21,996 nucleotides of DNA from an uncultured Caryophanales bacterium. Lineage in GTDB: Bacteria > Bacillota_I > Bacilli_A > RFN20 > CAG-288. Shown here piece after piece: positions 14,960 through 21,996 of the stretch. Made by a program: the position numbers and the translations under genes. Numbering within the stretch: the first letter of the stretch is position 1; the number at the start of each line of letters is the position of its first letter. Below the pieces are notes generated by a model. That model was given only the letters and a program-made list of their open reading frames with translations. It made no database searches and was not told the origin of the DNA. The stretch spans positions 1 through 21,996 of the forward strand of contig CALBLI010000070.1 of the NCBI GenBank assembly GCA_937896065.1. The letters are read 5' to 3'.

Positions 14960-17233
14960 TTAAAGATGATCGTGGCAAGTTCTTGCAATAACATCCTCTT
15001 GTTGTTCTCTAGTTAAATCGATGAATTTAACGGCATAACCAGAAACGCGGATGGTGAAGTTTGCATATTCTTCTTTTTCAGGATGTTCCATAGCATCTTT
15101 TAATTTTTCAACACCAAAGACATTGACGTTTAAATGATGGGCACCTTGATCAAAATAACCATCTAAAACATTGACTAAGTTATTCTTTCTTTCATCATCA
15201 GAGTGACCTAAAGCACCTGGATTGATGGTTTGAGTATTTGAAATACCATCTAAAGCATATTCATATGGAAGTTTTGCAACTGAATTTAAAGAAGCAAGTA
15301 AGCCGTGTTTTTCAGCACCATAACTTGGGTTAGCACCTGGAGCAAATGGAGTATAAGCTTTTCTTCCATCTGGAAGAGCACCAGTAGCTTTACCGTAAAC
15401 AACATTAGAAGTGATAGTTAAAATAGATGTTGTAGGTTCAGAGTTACGATAGGTATGTTGTTTAGCAACTTTAGCCATAAATGATTTAAGTAACCAAATA
15501 GCAATTTCATCAGCTCTTGGATCATCATTTCCGTATCTTGGGAAATCACCTTCGACTTTATAATCCATGACATAGCCATCTTCATTTCTGACAGTCTTAA
15601 CTTTAGCATATTTGATAGCACATAAAGAATCAACAACATGTGAGAAACCAGCAATACCAGTTGCAAATGTTCTTCTAACATGAGTATCAATTAATGACAT
15701 TTGAGCAGCTTCATAATAGTATCTATCATGTTGAATATGAATGAGATTTAAGATATTGACATAAATCTTAGCAAGCCATTCGAGCATGACATCATATTTA
15801 GCAACAACTTCATCATAATTTAAATATTCAGAAGTGATTCTTTCATATTTAGGAGCAACTTGTTCCAAGAATTTTTCATCATAACCACCATTGATGGCAT
15901 AAAGTAAAGCTTTAGCAAGGTTAGCTCTAGCACCAAAGAATTGCATTTCTTTACCAGTTTGAGTTGCACTGACACAGCAGCAGATTGAATAATCATCACC
16001 CCAAACAGGTCTCATAACATCATCATTTTCATATTGAATTGAAGAAGTTGTTATTGAAATTTTAGTAGCATATTTCTTAAAGTTTGCAGGTAATTTAGAA
16101 GTATATAAAACAGTTAAATTTGGTTCTGGTGAAGGACCCATATTCTCTAAAGTATGTAAGAATCTGAAATCATTTTTGGTAACCATATGTCTTCCATCCA
16201 TACCAAAGCCTGCTACCTCTAAGGTTGCCCAAACTGGATCACCTGAGAAAAGTTCATTATAAGATGGAATTCTGGCAAATTTGACCATTCTGAATTTCAT
16301 GACTAAGTGATCAATTAATTCTTGAGCTTCTTTTTCAGTTAAAGTTTTATTCTCTAAATCTCTTTCAATGTAAATATCAAGGAAGGTTGAGATTCTACCA
16401 ACTGACATAGCAGCACCATTTTGAGTCTTGATAGCAGCTAAATAGCCAAAATATAACCATTGAACAGCTTCTCTTGCATTTTTAGCAGGGCCAGAGATAT
16501 CATATCCATAAACTTTTGCCATCTCTTTCATAGCTTTTAAAGCTTTGATTTGATCAGCAACTTCTTCTCTCAATTTAACATTTTCTTCGCTCATGACTTC
16601 ACCATCAATTGTGTAATCGAAGTCATATTGTTTTTGTTCAATAAGGTAATCAATACCATACAAAGCGACTCTTCTATAATCGCCAACAATTCTTCCTCTA
16701 CCATAAGTATCTGGTAAGCCTGTGACAATGTGAGTATGTCTTGCTTTCTTCATTTCTGGAGTATAGCAATCAAAGACAGCTTGATTATGAGTTTTATGGT
16801 ATTTTGTAAAGATTTCTTCAAATTTAGGATTGACAGTATAGCCATAAGTTGAAGCAGCTTGGACAGCCATTTTGATACCACCATATGGCATAAAAGCTCT
16901 CTTTAATGGTTTATCTGTTTGTAAACCGACGACTTTTTCAAGATCTTTTAAAGAGGAATCAATATAACCAGGACCATAAGCAGTAATCGAAGAAACTACT
17001 TCAGTTTCACATTCTAAAACGCCACCTCTAGCTCTTTCTTCTTTTTGAAGTTGTTTTAATTTGCCCCAAAGTTTATTAGTAGCTTCAGTTGGCTCAGCTA
17101 AGAAAGATTCATCACCTTCATATTGCTTGTAATTATTTTGAACGAAATCTCTAACATCGATTTCTTCAGACCATTTACCTGTTTTAAAGCCTTTCCAGGA
17201 TTCTTCAAATTGTTTTTTCATTTCATCATTCAT
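14960..17233 (-). CDS. pflB: Formate acetyltransferase (pyruvate formate-lyase)
   Basis: PflB splits pyruvate with CoA into acetyl-CoA and formate in anaerobic cytosol, using a glycyl radical. The 757 residues match the E. coli enzyme length. The active-site segment is ICCCVSATQTGKEMQFFGARAN. Cys419 and Cys420 align with the two catalytic cysteines, and an additional Cys418 replaces the usual Ala, giving three consecutive cysteines. The C-terminal glycyl-radical motif TIRVSGYAV places the radical on Gly732. An unusual ending, RTCHDHL, replaces the E. coli RTFTQSM. GGAGGT (17241-17246) lies 7 nt before the ATG. The activase gene pflA lies immediately upstream, and acetyl-CoA would feed AdhE. 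Confidence 0.98.
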   Translation of the reverse strand: MNDEMKKQFEESWKGFKTGKWSEEIDVRDFVQNNYKQYEGDESFLAEPTEATNKLWGKLKQLQKEERARGGVLECETEVVSSITAYGPGYIDSSLKDLEKVVGLQTDKPLKRAFMPYGGIKMAVQAASTYGYTVNPKFEEIFTKYHKTHNQAVFDCYTPEMKKARHTHIVTGLPDTYGRGRIVGDYRRVALYGIDYLIEQKQYDFDYTIDGEVMSEENVKLREEVADQIKALKAMKEMAKVYGYDISGPAKNAREAVQWLYFGYLAAIKTQNGAAMSVGRISTFLDIYIERDLENKTLTEKEAQELIDHLVMKFRMVKFARIPSYNELFSGDPVWATLEVAGFGMDGRHMVTKNDFRFLHTLENMGPSPEPNLTVLYTSKLPANFKKYATKISITTSSIQYENDDVMRPVWGDDYSICCCVSATQTGKEMQFFGARANLAKALLYAINGGYDEKFLEQVAPKYERITSEYLNYDEVVAKYDVMLEWLAKIYVNILNLIHIQHDRYYYEAAQMSLIDTHVRRTFATGIAGFSHVVDSLCAIKYAKVKTVRNEDGYVMDYKVEGDFPRYGNDDPRADEIAIWLLKSFMAKVAKQHTYRNSEPTTSILTITSNVVYGKATGALPDGRKAYTPFAPGANPSYGAEKHGLLASLNSVAKLPYEYALDGISNTQTINPGALGHSDDERKNNLVNVLDGYFDQGAHHLNVNVFGVEKLKDAMEHPEKEEYANFTIRVSGYAVKFIDLTREQQEDVIARTCHDHL

Positions 17234-17240
17234 ATAAATA

Positions 17241-17269
17241 ACCTCCGTTTTTATAGCGGTAATATTATA
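17241..17269 (-). promoter_or_regulatory. pflB core promoter and ribosome binding site
   Basis: A perfect TATAAT reads at 17264-17269 on the minus strand, with a predicted start at the G opposite 17257. GGAGGT is at 17241-17246. No -35 hexamer is recognisable at the expected 17287-17292 (it reads ATTTTC). The FNR-type palindrome occupies that place instead, as at class II activator-dependent promoters. Confidence 0.7.
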
Positions 17270-17287
17270 TATTAAATGACTACATAG

Positions 17288-17309
17288 AAAATTGATTTAA
17301 ATCAATTTT
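17288..17309. promoter_or_regulatory. FNR/CRP-type activator box upstream of pflB
   Basis: This is a perfect 22-bp palindrome whose core, TTGATTTAAATCAA (17292-17305), matches the FNR consensus TTGAT-N4-ATCAA at every position. Its centre (17298.5) lies 41.5 bp upstream of the predicted pflB start, the standard position for a class II CRP/FNR activator. pflB is a classical FNR target in E. coli. It sits between pflA and pflB, 7 bp after the pflA stop. The regulator itself is not in this window. It has no loop or T-tract, so it is a poor terminator. Confidence 0.75.
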
Positions 17310-17315
17310 AATAAA

Positions 17316-18050
17316 TTATTTTAAATTATTTAAAATATCAAAGGCGTTTTGAATTCTTTCTTTTGATGGACTTAAAACACCTTTTAGTTGATATGGTATT
17401 TTTAATTTATCCCATTTATATTCACCAAGCGAATGATATGGTAATATTTCCCTTCTTTTGATATTATCAAATTGATTTAAAAAATCTCTTGTTTTATATA
17501 AGTATTCATCATTATCAGTAATACCTGGTATTAAAACATGTCTTACCCATATTGGCTTATTTATTTTATTTAAATATTCATACATTTGAAAAATATTTTT
17601 ATTGGTTTTACCTGTCAATTTGATGTGTTCTTTTTCATCTATATGTTTGATATCGACAAGTAATAAATCCGTATATCTCATCAATTCTTCAAATTTTGAA
17701 AAGAAAGGTTGCTCATATGTAAATGGTTCTCCAGCTGTATCAATACAAGTATTTATATTCAATTTTTTAGCTTTTTTAAATAGATCTAAAAGAAAATCCA
17801 TTTGAAGTAATGGTTCACCACCACTGACTGTGATTCCACCTTCATTTTTCCAATATGTTTTGTATCTTAATGCATATTCTAAAAGCTCATCAGCTGTTTG
17901 CATATTAGATTCATCTATTTTCCAAGTATCAACATTATGGCAAAACTTGCATCGTAAATTACAGCCATTTAAAAAGATGATGAATCTAACTCCTGGTCCA
18001 TCAACAGAGCCAAAAGTTTCAATAGAATGTATTCTACCTTTAATTTCCAT
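17316..18050 (-). CDS. pflA: Pyruvate formate-lyase activating enzyme
   Basis: This radical-SAM activase installs the glycyl radical on PflB. At 244 residues it is of full family length. The N-terminus reads GRIHSIETFGSVDGPGVRF, typical of PflA, followed by the cluster motif CNLRCKFCHN (Cys30, Cys34, Cys37), TVSGGEPLLQ and a LLVDIKH strand. The stop is 82 bp before the pflB start, and pflB has its own promoter, so the activase can also be made separately. The gene follows the stop of the preceding membrane-anchored gene by only 19 bp, without a clear Shine-Dalgarno. A TATAAA element 9 nt before the ATG could give a near-leaderless transcript, or translation may be coupled to the upstream gene. 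Confidence 0.97.
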   Translation of the reverse strand: MEIKGRIHSIETFGSVDGPGVRFIIFLNGCNLRCKFCHNVDTWKIDESNMQTADELLEYALRYKTYWKNEGGITVSGGEPLLQMDFLLDLFKKAKKLNINTCIDTAGEPFTYEQPFFSKFEELMRYTDLLLVDIKHIDEKEHIKLTGKTNKNIFQMYEYLNKINKPIWVRHVLIPGITDNDEYLYKTRDFLNQFDNIKRREILPYHSLGEYKWDKLKIPYQLKGVLSPSKERIQNAFDILNNLK

Positions 18051-18069
18051 ATATGTTTATTTATAGTTA

Positions 18070-19059
18070 TTAAGCTATTGTTAAACCTTCAATCTTATCG
18101 TATAAGAAAAGTTTTCCAAATAAATATTTAGTACTTGCAGCTTCACTAGAAGTTATTACCTTACCATTGTAATAATCTAAATCTTCAGCCATGGCAGGTC
18201 CTTCAATTGTTCTACTTAAAACTGAATCATCTAAATAATAATGATTGACACTATTTTCAATTCTTTTAACTTCAGTTGGTGTGTTATAAACATAGAATAT
18301 TGATGGAGAGGCACCCCATGAAGTTGATAAAACCATCTTTCCACTATCAGTTATACAAAAGCCTTGTACTTTGTCTCTTATGTGATAAACATTTTTTAAA
18401 ATTGGTTGATTATCTTCATTAATAGAGTCAGCAATATATTCAGAAATGATAGCATGATATGTTGTATTATCATCGATTTTCTCTTCATTGCTTGTCTTAT
18501 AATTGGTTGAATCATTGAATTCACCTACAAAAATAGATTCATCTTTTGAATAAGTAAATGAGGCATGATTATTTACATCTACACTATATGAAATTGTTGC
18601 TTTTGAATAATTGATAACATTTTCAGCATTGATGACATGCAATTTTGAATTAGATGCTACATAGAAATTGCCATCATAATATGAAATGCCGCCAAAGTGT
18701 TCACTATTTTTAGAACCATCTGCATTATAAATTTCACAAAAACCGACATCACCATTTGGTCTGACATTATAAATTCTAGAAGGTAAACTTTTATCGCTCA
18801 TATAACCAGAAGTGATGTAATAATCTTTAGGTTGATAATAACAATTACCCTGTGTGACATAGCCATCATCTAATCCAGGATTCTTTCTAAGCTCGGTACT
18901 TATTGAATAGTAGTCTTTATAAAAAGCATATTTCATTCCATTCCAACTTCCAACAATGATTATGAAAATTAAAGCAACTGAAATAATCAAAAATAGTAGT
19001 ATTTTAAGTATTAATTTTAATGGGGTATTACCCTTCTTTTTTATAGCATATTTTTCCAT
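18070..19059 (-). CDS. Membrane-anchored extracytoplasmic protein, propeller-like, unknown function
   Basis: I do not recognise this 329-residue protein. A basic N-terminus (MEKYAIKKKG) and one hydrophobic segment (about 16-40) predict a type II membrane anchor or uncleaved signal, with the remainder outside. The outer part is rich in repeated short strands with patterns such as GGISYYDGNFYVAS, KLHVINAENVI, GFCITDSGKMVLSTSW and DLDYYNGKVITSS, which look like blades of a beta-propeller of the SMP-30/YncE type. No lipobox or catalytic motif is evident. AGGGGG (19072-19077) lies 12 nt before the ATG. It precedes pflA by 19 bp and may be co-transcribed with it; no functional link to the pyruvate formate-lyase system is known to me. 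Confidence 0.7.
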   Translation of the reverse strand: MEKYAIKKKGNTPLKLILKILLFLIISVALIFIIIVGSWNGMKYAFYKDYYSISTELRKNPGLDDGYVTQGNCYYQPKDYYITSGYMSDKSLPSRIYNVRPNGDVGFCEIYNADGSKNSEHFGGISYYDGNFYVASNSKLHVINAENVINYSKATISYSVDVNNHASFTYSKDESIFVGEFNDSTNYKTSNEEKIDDNTTYHAIISEYIADSINEDNQPILKNVYHIRDKVQGFCITDSGKMVLSTSWGASPSIFYVYNTPTEVKRIENSVNHYYLDDSVLSRTIEGPAMAEDLDYYNGKVITSSEAASTKYLFGKLFLYDKIEGLTIA

Positions 19060-19071
19060 ATATAAATCAAG

Positions 19072-19097
19072 CCCCCTAGAAGACTGCTTTTATTATA
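19072..19097 (-). promoter_or_regulatory. Promoter and RBS of the propeller-like gene
   Basis: On the minus strand TATAAT (19092-19097) precedes AGGGGG (19072-19077). A weak -35-like TTTATA lies 17 nt upstream of the -10. The element directly follows the T-rich tail of a hairpin downstream of the ATPase gene. Confidence 0.55.
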
Positions 19098-19106
19098 AAA
19101 TAAAAA

Positions 19107-19150
19107 AGATTTTTTATAAATATAAATGACATAATTTATTAAAAAAATCT
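19107..19150 (-). terminator. Possible AT-rich terminator of the ATPase gene
   Basis: AGATTTTTT and AAAAAATCT arms (19107-19115 and 19142-19150) form a 9-bp stem around a 26-nt AT-rich loop, and on the minus strand the stem is followed by a T-rich run. It is weak and loop-heavy. The rest of 19060-19273 is AT-rich, with no gene or other structure I can support. Confidence 0.4.
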
Positions 19151-19273
19151 CTCATTATTTCATTCATATAGCTAAATTAAATGTTAATTTTGCATTTTTT
19201 GCACTCTTATAAATCATTCAAATAATCTTCACAATAATTTAACTTTATTATAAATAGATGAGTTAATTATTCA

Positions 19274-20590
19274 TTATAAAAACATAATTAAATAAATTGG
19301 CAAAAAAATTAAATCATCTTTTTCTGTAAAAATATTTTTATTACCAAAAACATATCCATATTTCATTTTATAATTGCCACTTTTTGAAACAAGTTTAGGA
19401 ATAGCTCTAAAATTATTTTGATCTTTACCAGATTTTATTTCAATTGGTAATACGGACAAATTATTATAGTCATTTATTAAAAAATCAACCTCGCCAATCT
19501 TCTTGCTATCAAAATAATACAGATCATGACCATGTGCTTTTAATTCCATTGCACATACTGTTTCATATACTGATCCAAGATTAACACCATTATCAACATC
19601 TAATATAGCTTTTATATTATTTTTATATAAGATGCTAGTTAAAATTCCAACATCATTGTAATATAGTTTCACTAAATTTTTACTTGTTGTCTCACAAAGT
19701 GGAAAAACTGGATTGCTAACAGCATATGCACTATTTGTGACTCCTGATGCACAAAGATAATCAAATTCATCTTCATATTTTGCTAAGTCAGTGTCTTCTT
19801 TGTTTTCAATCTTTTTAAAAACAATTCTTTTAACTTTGTTGACCATATTTGAAATCATCAAATTATAAAGTTTGGAAATTTTTAATTTGTGATCCGTGTC
19901 ATATTTTGAACAATCATCTTTATAAAAGGTGAATGTTTGTGACTGAACATTTCTGGTTTTACTAATATTTCTATTAGTTACATATTCAATAATCGCATCT
20001 GGTAATCCGCCACATATTAAGTAATCTTTAAATAATGATAAGATAATTTTATGAACAGATTCTTCAATTTCACTTCGATTTACAAAGCAATTTTTTAAGT
20101 ATTCAATTGTCTCTTTGCTAACATTATTAGCCCATAAAAACTCTTCAAAATCCATCGGATACATATTAATCTCATCTATAGAACCCATAGGGATAAAAGT
20201 ATGTTTTAAAGTTACTCCTAATAAAGAGCCACTTGCTATGTATCTATACTTAGCTTCTTTTTTTAAATCTTTAAGCAATGTAATTAAATTTGGATAAAAT
20301 TGTATCTCATCCAAAAAGATAATCGTATCTTCTATTGTATTCAATTTATCCCCATATAAAGAACTAATCAGCAAATAAAAAGCTTTGGTTGTTTTTATAT
20401 TTTCAAATAATCTCTCACCTTCATAATCTGATTTTAAATCAATTTCAATATAATTAGTAAAATAATTTGAAGCGGTATTTCTAATAATAAAACTTTTCCC
20501 TATCTGTCTTGCACCATCTACCACAATTATTTTACTATTTTGATCATTATAATAATTAATCAATGTTTTTTTTATTTTACGTTCAAACAT
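19274..20590 (-). CDS. AAA-type ATPase with DUF4143 (PD-(D/E)XK-like) C-terminal domain
   Basis: I place the start at ATG 20590, giving 438 residues beginning MFERKIKKTL, the common N-terminus of this family. GAGG at 20597-20600 lies 6 nt upstream, and it overlaps an earlier in-frame ATG at 20602 that has no ribosome site. Walker A is GARQIGKS (26-33), Walker B IIFLDE (90-95) and the sensor SGSLLG (120-125). The C-terminal DUF4143 region ends with GEVDFLI and, about 15 residues on, LPIEIKSGK, a D-x(n)-ExK arrangement typical of PD-(D/E)XK nuclease folds. The family is widespread and often variable between strains; proposed roles include nucleic-acid or defence functions, but none is established. 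The upstream operator array suggests tight regulation, perhaps by the protein itself. Confidence 0.88.
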   Translation of the reverse strand: MFERKIKKTLINYYNDQNSKIIVVDGARQIGKSFIIRNTASNYFTNYIEIDLKSDYEGERLFENIKTTKAFYLLISSLYGDKLNTIEDTIIFLDEIQFYPNLITLLKDLKKEAKYRYIASGSLLGVTLKHTFIPMGSIDEINMYPMDFEEFLWANNVSKETIEYLKNCFVNRSEIEESVHKIILSLFKDYLICGGLPDAIIEYVTNRNISKTRNVQSQTFTFYKDDCSKYDTDHKLKISKLYNLMISNMVNKVKRIVFKKIENKEDTDLAKYEDEFDYLCASGVTNSAYAVSNPVFPLCETTSKNLVKLYYNDVGILTSILYKNNIKAILDVDNGVNLGSVYETVCAMELKAHGHDLYYFDSKKIGEVDFLINDYNNLSVLPIEIKSGKDQNNFRAIPKLVSKSGNYKMKYGYVFGNKNIFTEKDDLIFLPIYLIMFL

Positions 20591-20604
20591 ATTGTGCCTC
20601 ATTC

Positions 20605-20690
20605 ACGGTTTTTCCAAACATATTTTACTATGAAAAACCGGTTTTTCCAAACATTTTTAATACAAAAAAACCGGTTTTTCCAATATATTC
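20605..20690. repeat. Three 33-bp-spaced palindromic operator repeats over the ATPase promoter
   Basis: GGTTTTTCCAA recurs at 20607, 20640 and 20673, with an exact 33-bp period. At 20632-20647 and 20666-20679 each copy is completed to a palindrome (GAAAAACCGGTTTTTC, 16 bp perfect; AAAAACCGGTTTTT, 14 bp perfect). The copy nearest the gene is a half-site next to the ribosome site. A decayed fourth copy may lie near 20705-20726. On the minus strand TTGGAA (20645-20650) and TAAAAT (20622-20627), 17 bp apart, form the gene's promoter, with the palindrome filling the spacer. A weaker promoter-like copy sits one unit upstream. About three helical turns separate the sites, so a bound protein would lie on one DNA face. 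Confidence 0.8.
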
Positions 20691-20783
20691 AACTTGAAAT
20701 AGCTGAGTTTTCAAAATTTTTAATACACATTCATAAATTAAGTAAATATATTTAGTTATTAAATAATATTGGCAATTTAATTA

Positions 20784-21749
20784 TCAAGTCAAATCACGCG
20801 TTAGAATATCTTTTTTTTGCCTTCCTTTTAAAATAGTAAATATTAAAATTGTTGCTTGCCCTGTAAAAATCAAAGCAGCACCAAGATAGAAATTCCACAT
20901 CGGTGTAACTTGCATGACAAGCAAATATATAAGTGAGCCTAAAAATGTAGAAAGTGAATATAAAACCGAGGACCTAGCAGCACCAATTCTTCTTTGAGCG
21001 TTGACATATAGGACAAAAGTTAAACCTAATGCAAAAGAGCCTATACCAAAAGCCATCAATGGTTTTTGATAACTGGTGACTTTACCACCGACTATTAAAA
21101 CGGCAATAAAATCGACAATCATTGCAATAAAGTGCTTAATTCCAGTTACTTGATATGGATTTTTATTAGAAACCAAACGTGAAAAATTATTTTCAAGTGC
21201 CCAGCAGATACACGCTCCAAGAGCAAATAATAATGGTGCTGTGAATTTAACACCTTCACCACTTGAAAAATCCATTGATAAAATGATGGCACCACTTACA
21301 ATAAATGGAGCAGCAATCCAATTATAAAATTCAACTTTATCTTTGAATATGAACCTAGCAAAACTGACAGTGACTAATACTTCAAAGTTGGTAACAAGTG
21401 AAACATCACTTGCTCTTGCAAATCTCATTGCAGTAAGTAAAAACAAATTAGCACCAACTGTTGAAAAACCAGATAAAATTGTAAAAAGATAATCTTTAAA
21501 CGATGAAAGAAGCATTCTTTCTTCTTTCTTTTTTCTAGTCATAAGCATGTTGACAATAAAGAAAACAATGCAAAAAACACATGAGCCTAAATAACTAAAA
21601 GCACCATATATATAAATTGAAAAATCATCATCAGATAGAATTGATGAATAAGGTTGGTAAATAGAGGCACAAACAGCTGCAATGATGATGCAAAAAAGTC
21701 CAACAATTTCTGGATTTAATGCCTGCTTTTTATTTTTATTCATATACAT
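20784..21749 (-). CDS. EamA/DMT-superfamily transporter
   Basis: This 321-residue membrane protein has about ten helices in two homologous halves, the layout of two EamA domains of the drug/metabolite transporter superfamily. The family-type segments are RFARASDVSLVTNFEVLVTV at the end of the first half (helices 4-5) and IGAARSSVLYSLSTFLGSLI in the equivalent place of the second half. Substrate is unknown; relatives export amino acids, metabolites or drugs. A second in-frame ATG lies 2 codons in (MYMNKN), and neither has a convincing Shine-Dalgarno; TATGAT 8 nt upstream could be a -10 for a near-leaderless transcript. No clear terminator separates it from the ATPase promoter array. Confidence 0.88.
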   Translation of the reverse strand: MYMNKNKKQALNPEIVGLFCIIIAAVCASIYQPYSSILSDDDFSIYIYGAFSYLGSCVFCIVFFIVNMLMTRKKKEERMLLSSFKDYLFTILSGFSTVGANLFLLTAMRFARASDVSLVTNFEVLVTVSFARFIFKDKVEFYNWIAAPFIVSGAIILSMDFSSGEGVKFTAPLLFALGACICWALENNFSRLVSNKNPYQVTGIKHFIAMIVDFIAVLIVGGKVTSYQKPLMAFGIGSFALGLTFVLYVNAQRRIGAARSSVLYSLSTFLGSLIYLLVMQVTPMWNFYLGAALIFTGQATILIFTILKGRQKKDILTRDLT

Positions 21750-21768
21750 AAAACAATATCATAAATCA

Positions 21769-21811
21769 ATTAATTTTTATAGTTTTTTATTTCTGAAAAA
21801 TAAAAATTAAT
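21769..21811. repeat. 12-bp inverted repeat in the divergent intergenic region
   Basis: ATTAATTTTTAT (21769-21780) and ATAAAAATTAAT (21800-21811) are perfect inverted copies 19 bp apart, between the start codons of two divergent membrane-protein genes. It could be a regulator site or a cruciform; as it is purely A/T, chance is a real alternative. Confidence 0.4.
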
Positions 21812-21820
21812 AGAAAGAAC

Positions 21821-21858
21821 ATCATTTTTAATAAAAATGATAGTTTTTAAAATATAAT
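21821..21858 (+). promoter_or_regulatory. Palindrome and -10 box of the downstream partial gene
   Basis: ATCATTTTT (21821-21829) and AAAAATGAT (21833-21841) form a perfect 9-bp inverted repeat with a 3-bp centre, covering the expected -35 position of TATAAT at 21853-21858. The ATG follows 6 nt after the -10 box with no Shine-Dalgarno, another leaderless candidate. The palindrome is placed where a repressor would block RNA polymerase. Confidence 0.5.
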
Positions 21859-21864
21859 AGAAGT

Positions 21865-21996
21865 ATGTCACAAGAAATTAAGCTTTCACTTTATATAACT
21901 TTCTTAGTTTTATATTTTATAATGTCGATTATTCATCTTATTTTTTGCTATTTTGAAAAGAAATTAGCAAGACAGATAACAAAACCTTTCATTTAT
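21865..21996 (+). CDS. Partial membrane protein, possibly YhhN/lysoplasmalogenase family
   Basis: Only the first 44 codons are in the window; the frame is open to the edge. The product starts MSQEIKLSLYITFLVLYFIM, one long hydrophobic helix continuing through SIIHLIFCYFEKK, followed by RQITKPFIY. A first helix with a HLxFC segment and then R-x-x-TKP resembles the start of the YhhN family (multi-helix membrane proteins including lysoplasmalogenase TMEM86B), where a conserved TKPLLMP segment begins helix 2. The match rests on very few residues. It is divergent from the EamA transporter. Confidence 0.5.
   Translation, partial: MSQEIKLSLYITFLVLYFIMSIIHLIFCYFEKKLARQITKPFIY

Noticed and set aside
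17288..17309. Terminator of pflA
   Set aside because: The palindrome has no loop, no GC-rich stem and no following T-tract; its core matches an FNR box and its position matches activation of pflB.
20605..20690. Mini CRISPR array
   Set aside because: Only about 11-16 bp are conserved per unit, the units are palindromic and span a promoter, the intervening segments are too short and AT-rich to be spacers, and no cas gene is nearby.
20540..20755. A + strand reading frame encoding 11-residue repeats (RFFQ...KN units)
   Set aside because: The 33-bp period is a multiple of three, so repeats appear in any frame. The palindromes and promoter hexamers explain the conservation better, the frame runs into the ATPase coding region, and no ribosome site was seen.
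1..21996. Mycoplasma-type genetic code (TGA = Trp)
   Set aside because: TGA ends the rsmB-like and rlmN genes at overlaps with the next start codon, and tryptophan is encoded by TGG throughout.

Overview
The window looks like chromosome from a strongly AT-rich, fermentative, probably anaerobic Bacillota on the Bacilli / Erysipelotrichia / Mollicutes-related side. Four things point there. The housekeeping operon follows the Bacillus order (rsmB-rlmN-prpC-prkC-rsgA-rpe, then rpmB nearby). Most housekeeping genes have AGGAGG-type ribosome binding sites. The energy genes are adhE, pflB and pflA. There is a lipoprotein with BspA-type leucine-rich repeats, as in many gut Firmicutes. TGA is used as a stop codon (rsmB-like and rlmN genes), so this is not a UGA=Trp mycoplasma. 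The taxonomic placement is inference.

Region 1 (1-6470, + strand) is a compact operon of seven overlapping or nearly abutting genes: a degenerate RsmB-like protein, RlmN, a PP2C phosphatase (PrpC/Stp), a PrkC-type kinase with no membrane or PASTA segment, RsgA, Rpe and a six-helix membrane protein. These cover rRNA/tRNA modification, ribosome assembly and Ser/Thr signalling. Two members are remodelled: the RsmB-like protein has lost both catalytic cysteines, and the kinase has lost its sensor half. rpmB (bL28) lies convergent to the operon, separated by a bidirectional terminator.

Region 2 (6700-10460, + strand) holds bifunctional adhE, after a 290-bp divergent regulatory region, followed by a small APH/choline-kinase-fold gene and a strong terminator.

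Region 3 (10470-14936) has a 1020-residue Ser-rich LRR lipoprotein (+) whose 3' end overlaps a convergent MFS-like transporter (-).

Region 4 (14902-19100, - strand) has a membrane-anchored, propeller-like protein, then pflA, then pflB. pflB has its own promoter, with a perfect FNR-type box centred at about -41.5. With adhE this gives pyruvate to acetyl-CoA plus formate, and acetyl-CoA to ethanol with NADH reoxidation.

Region 5 (19107-21996) has a DUF4143-type AAA ATPase preceded by a 33-bp-periodic set of palindromes built into its promoter, an EamA/DMT transporter, and the start of a divergent membrane gene that resembles the YhhN/lysoplasmalogenase family.

Several genes have a -10 box only 6-8 nt before the start codon and no Shine-Dalgarno sequence, which suggests leaderless mRNAs alongside the normal SD-led ones. 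No tRNA, rRNA, CRISPR array or insertion sequence was seen.
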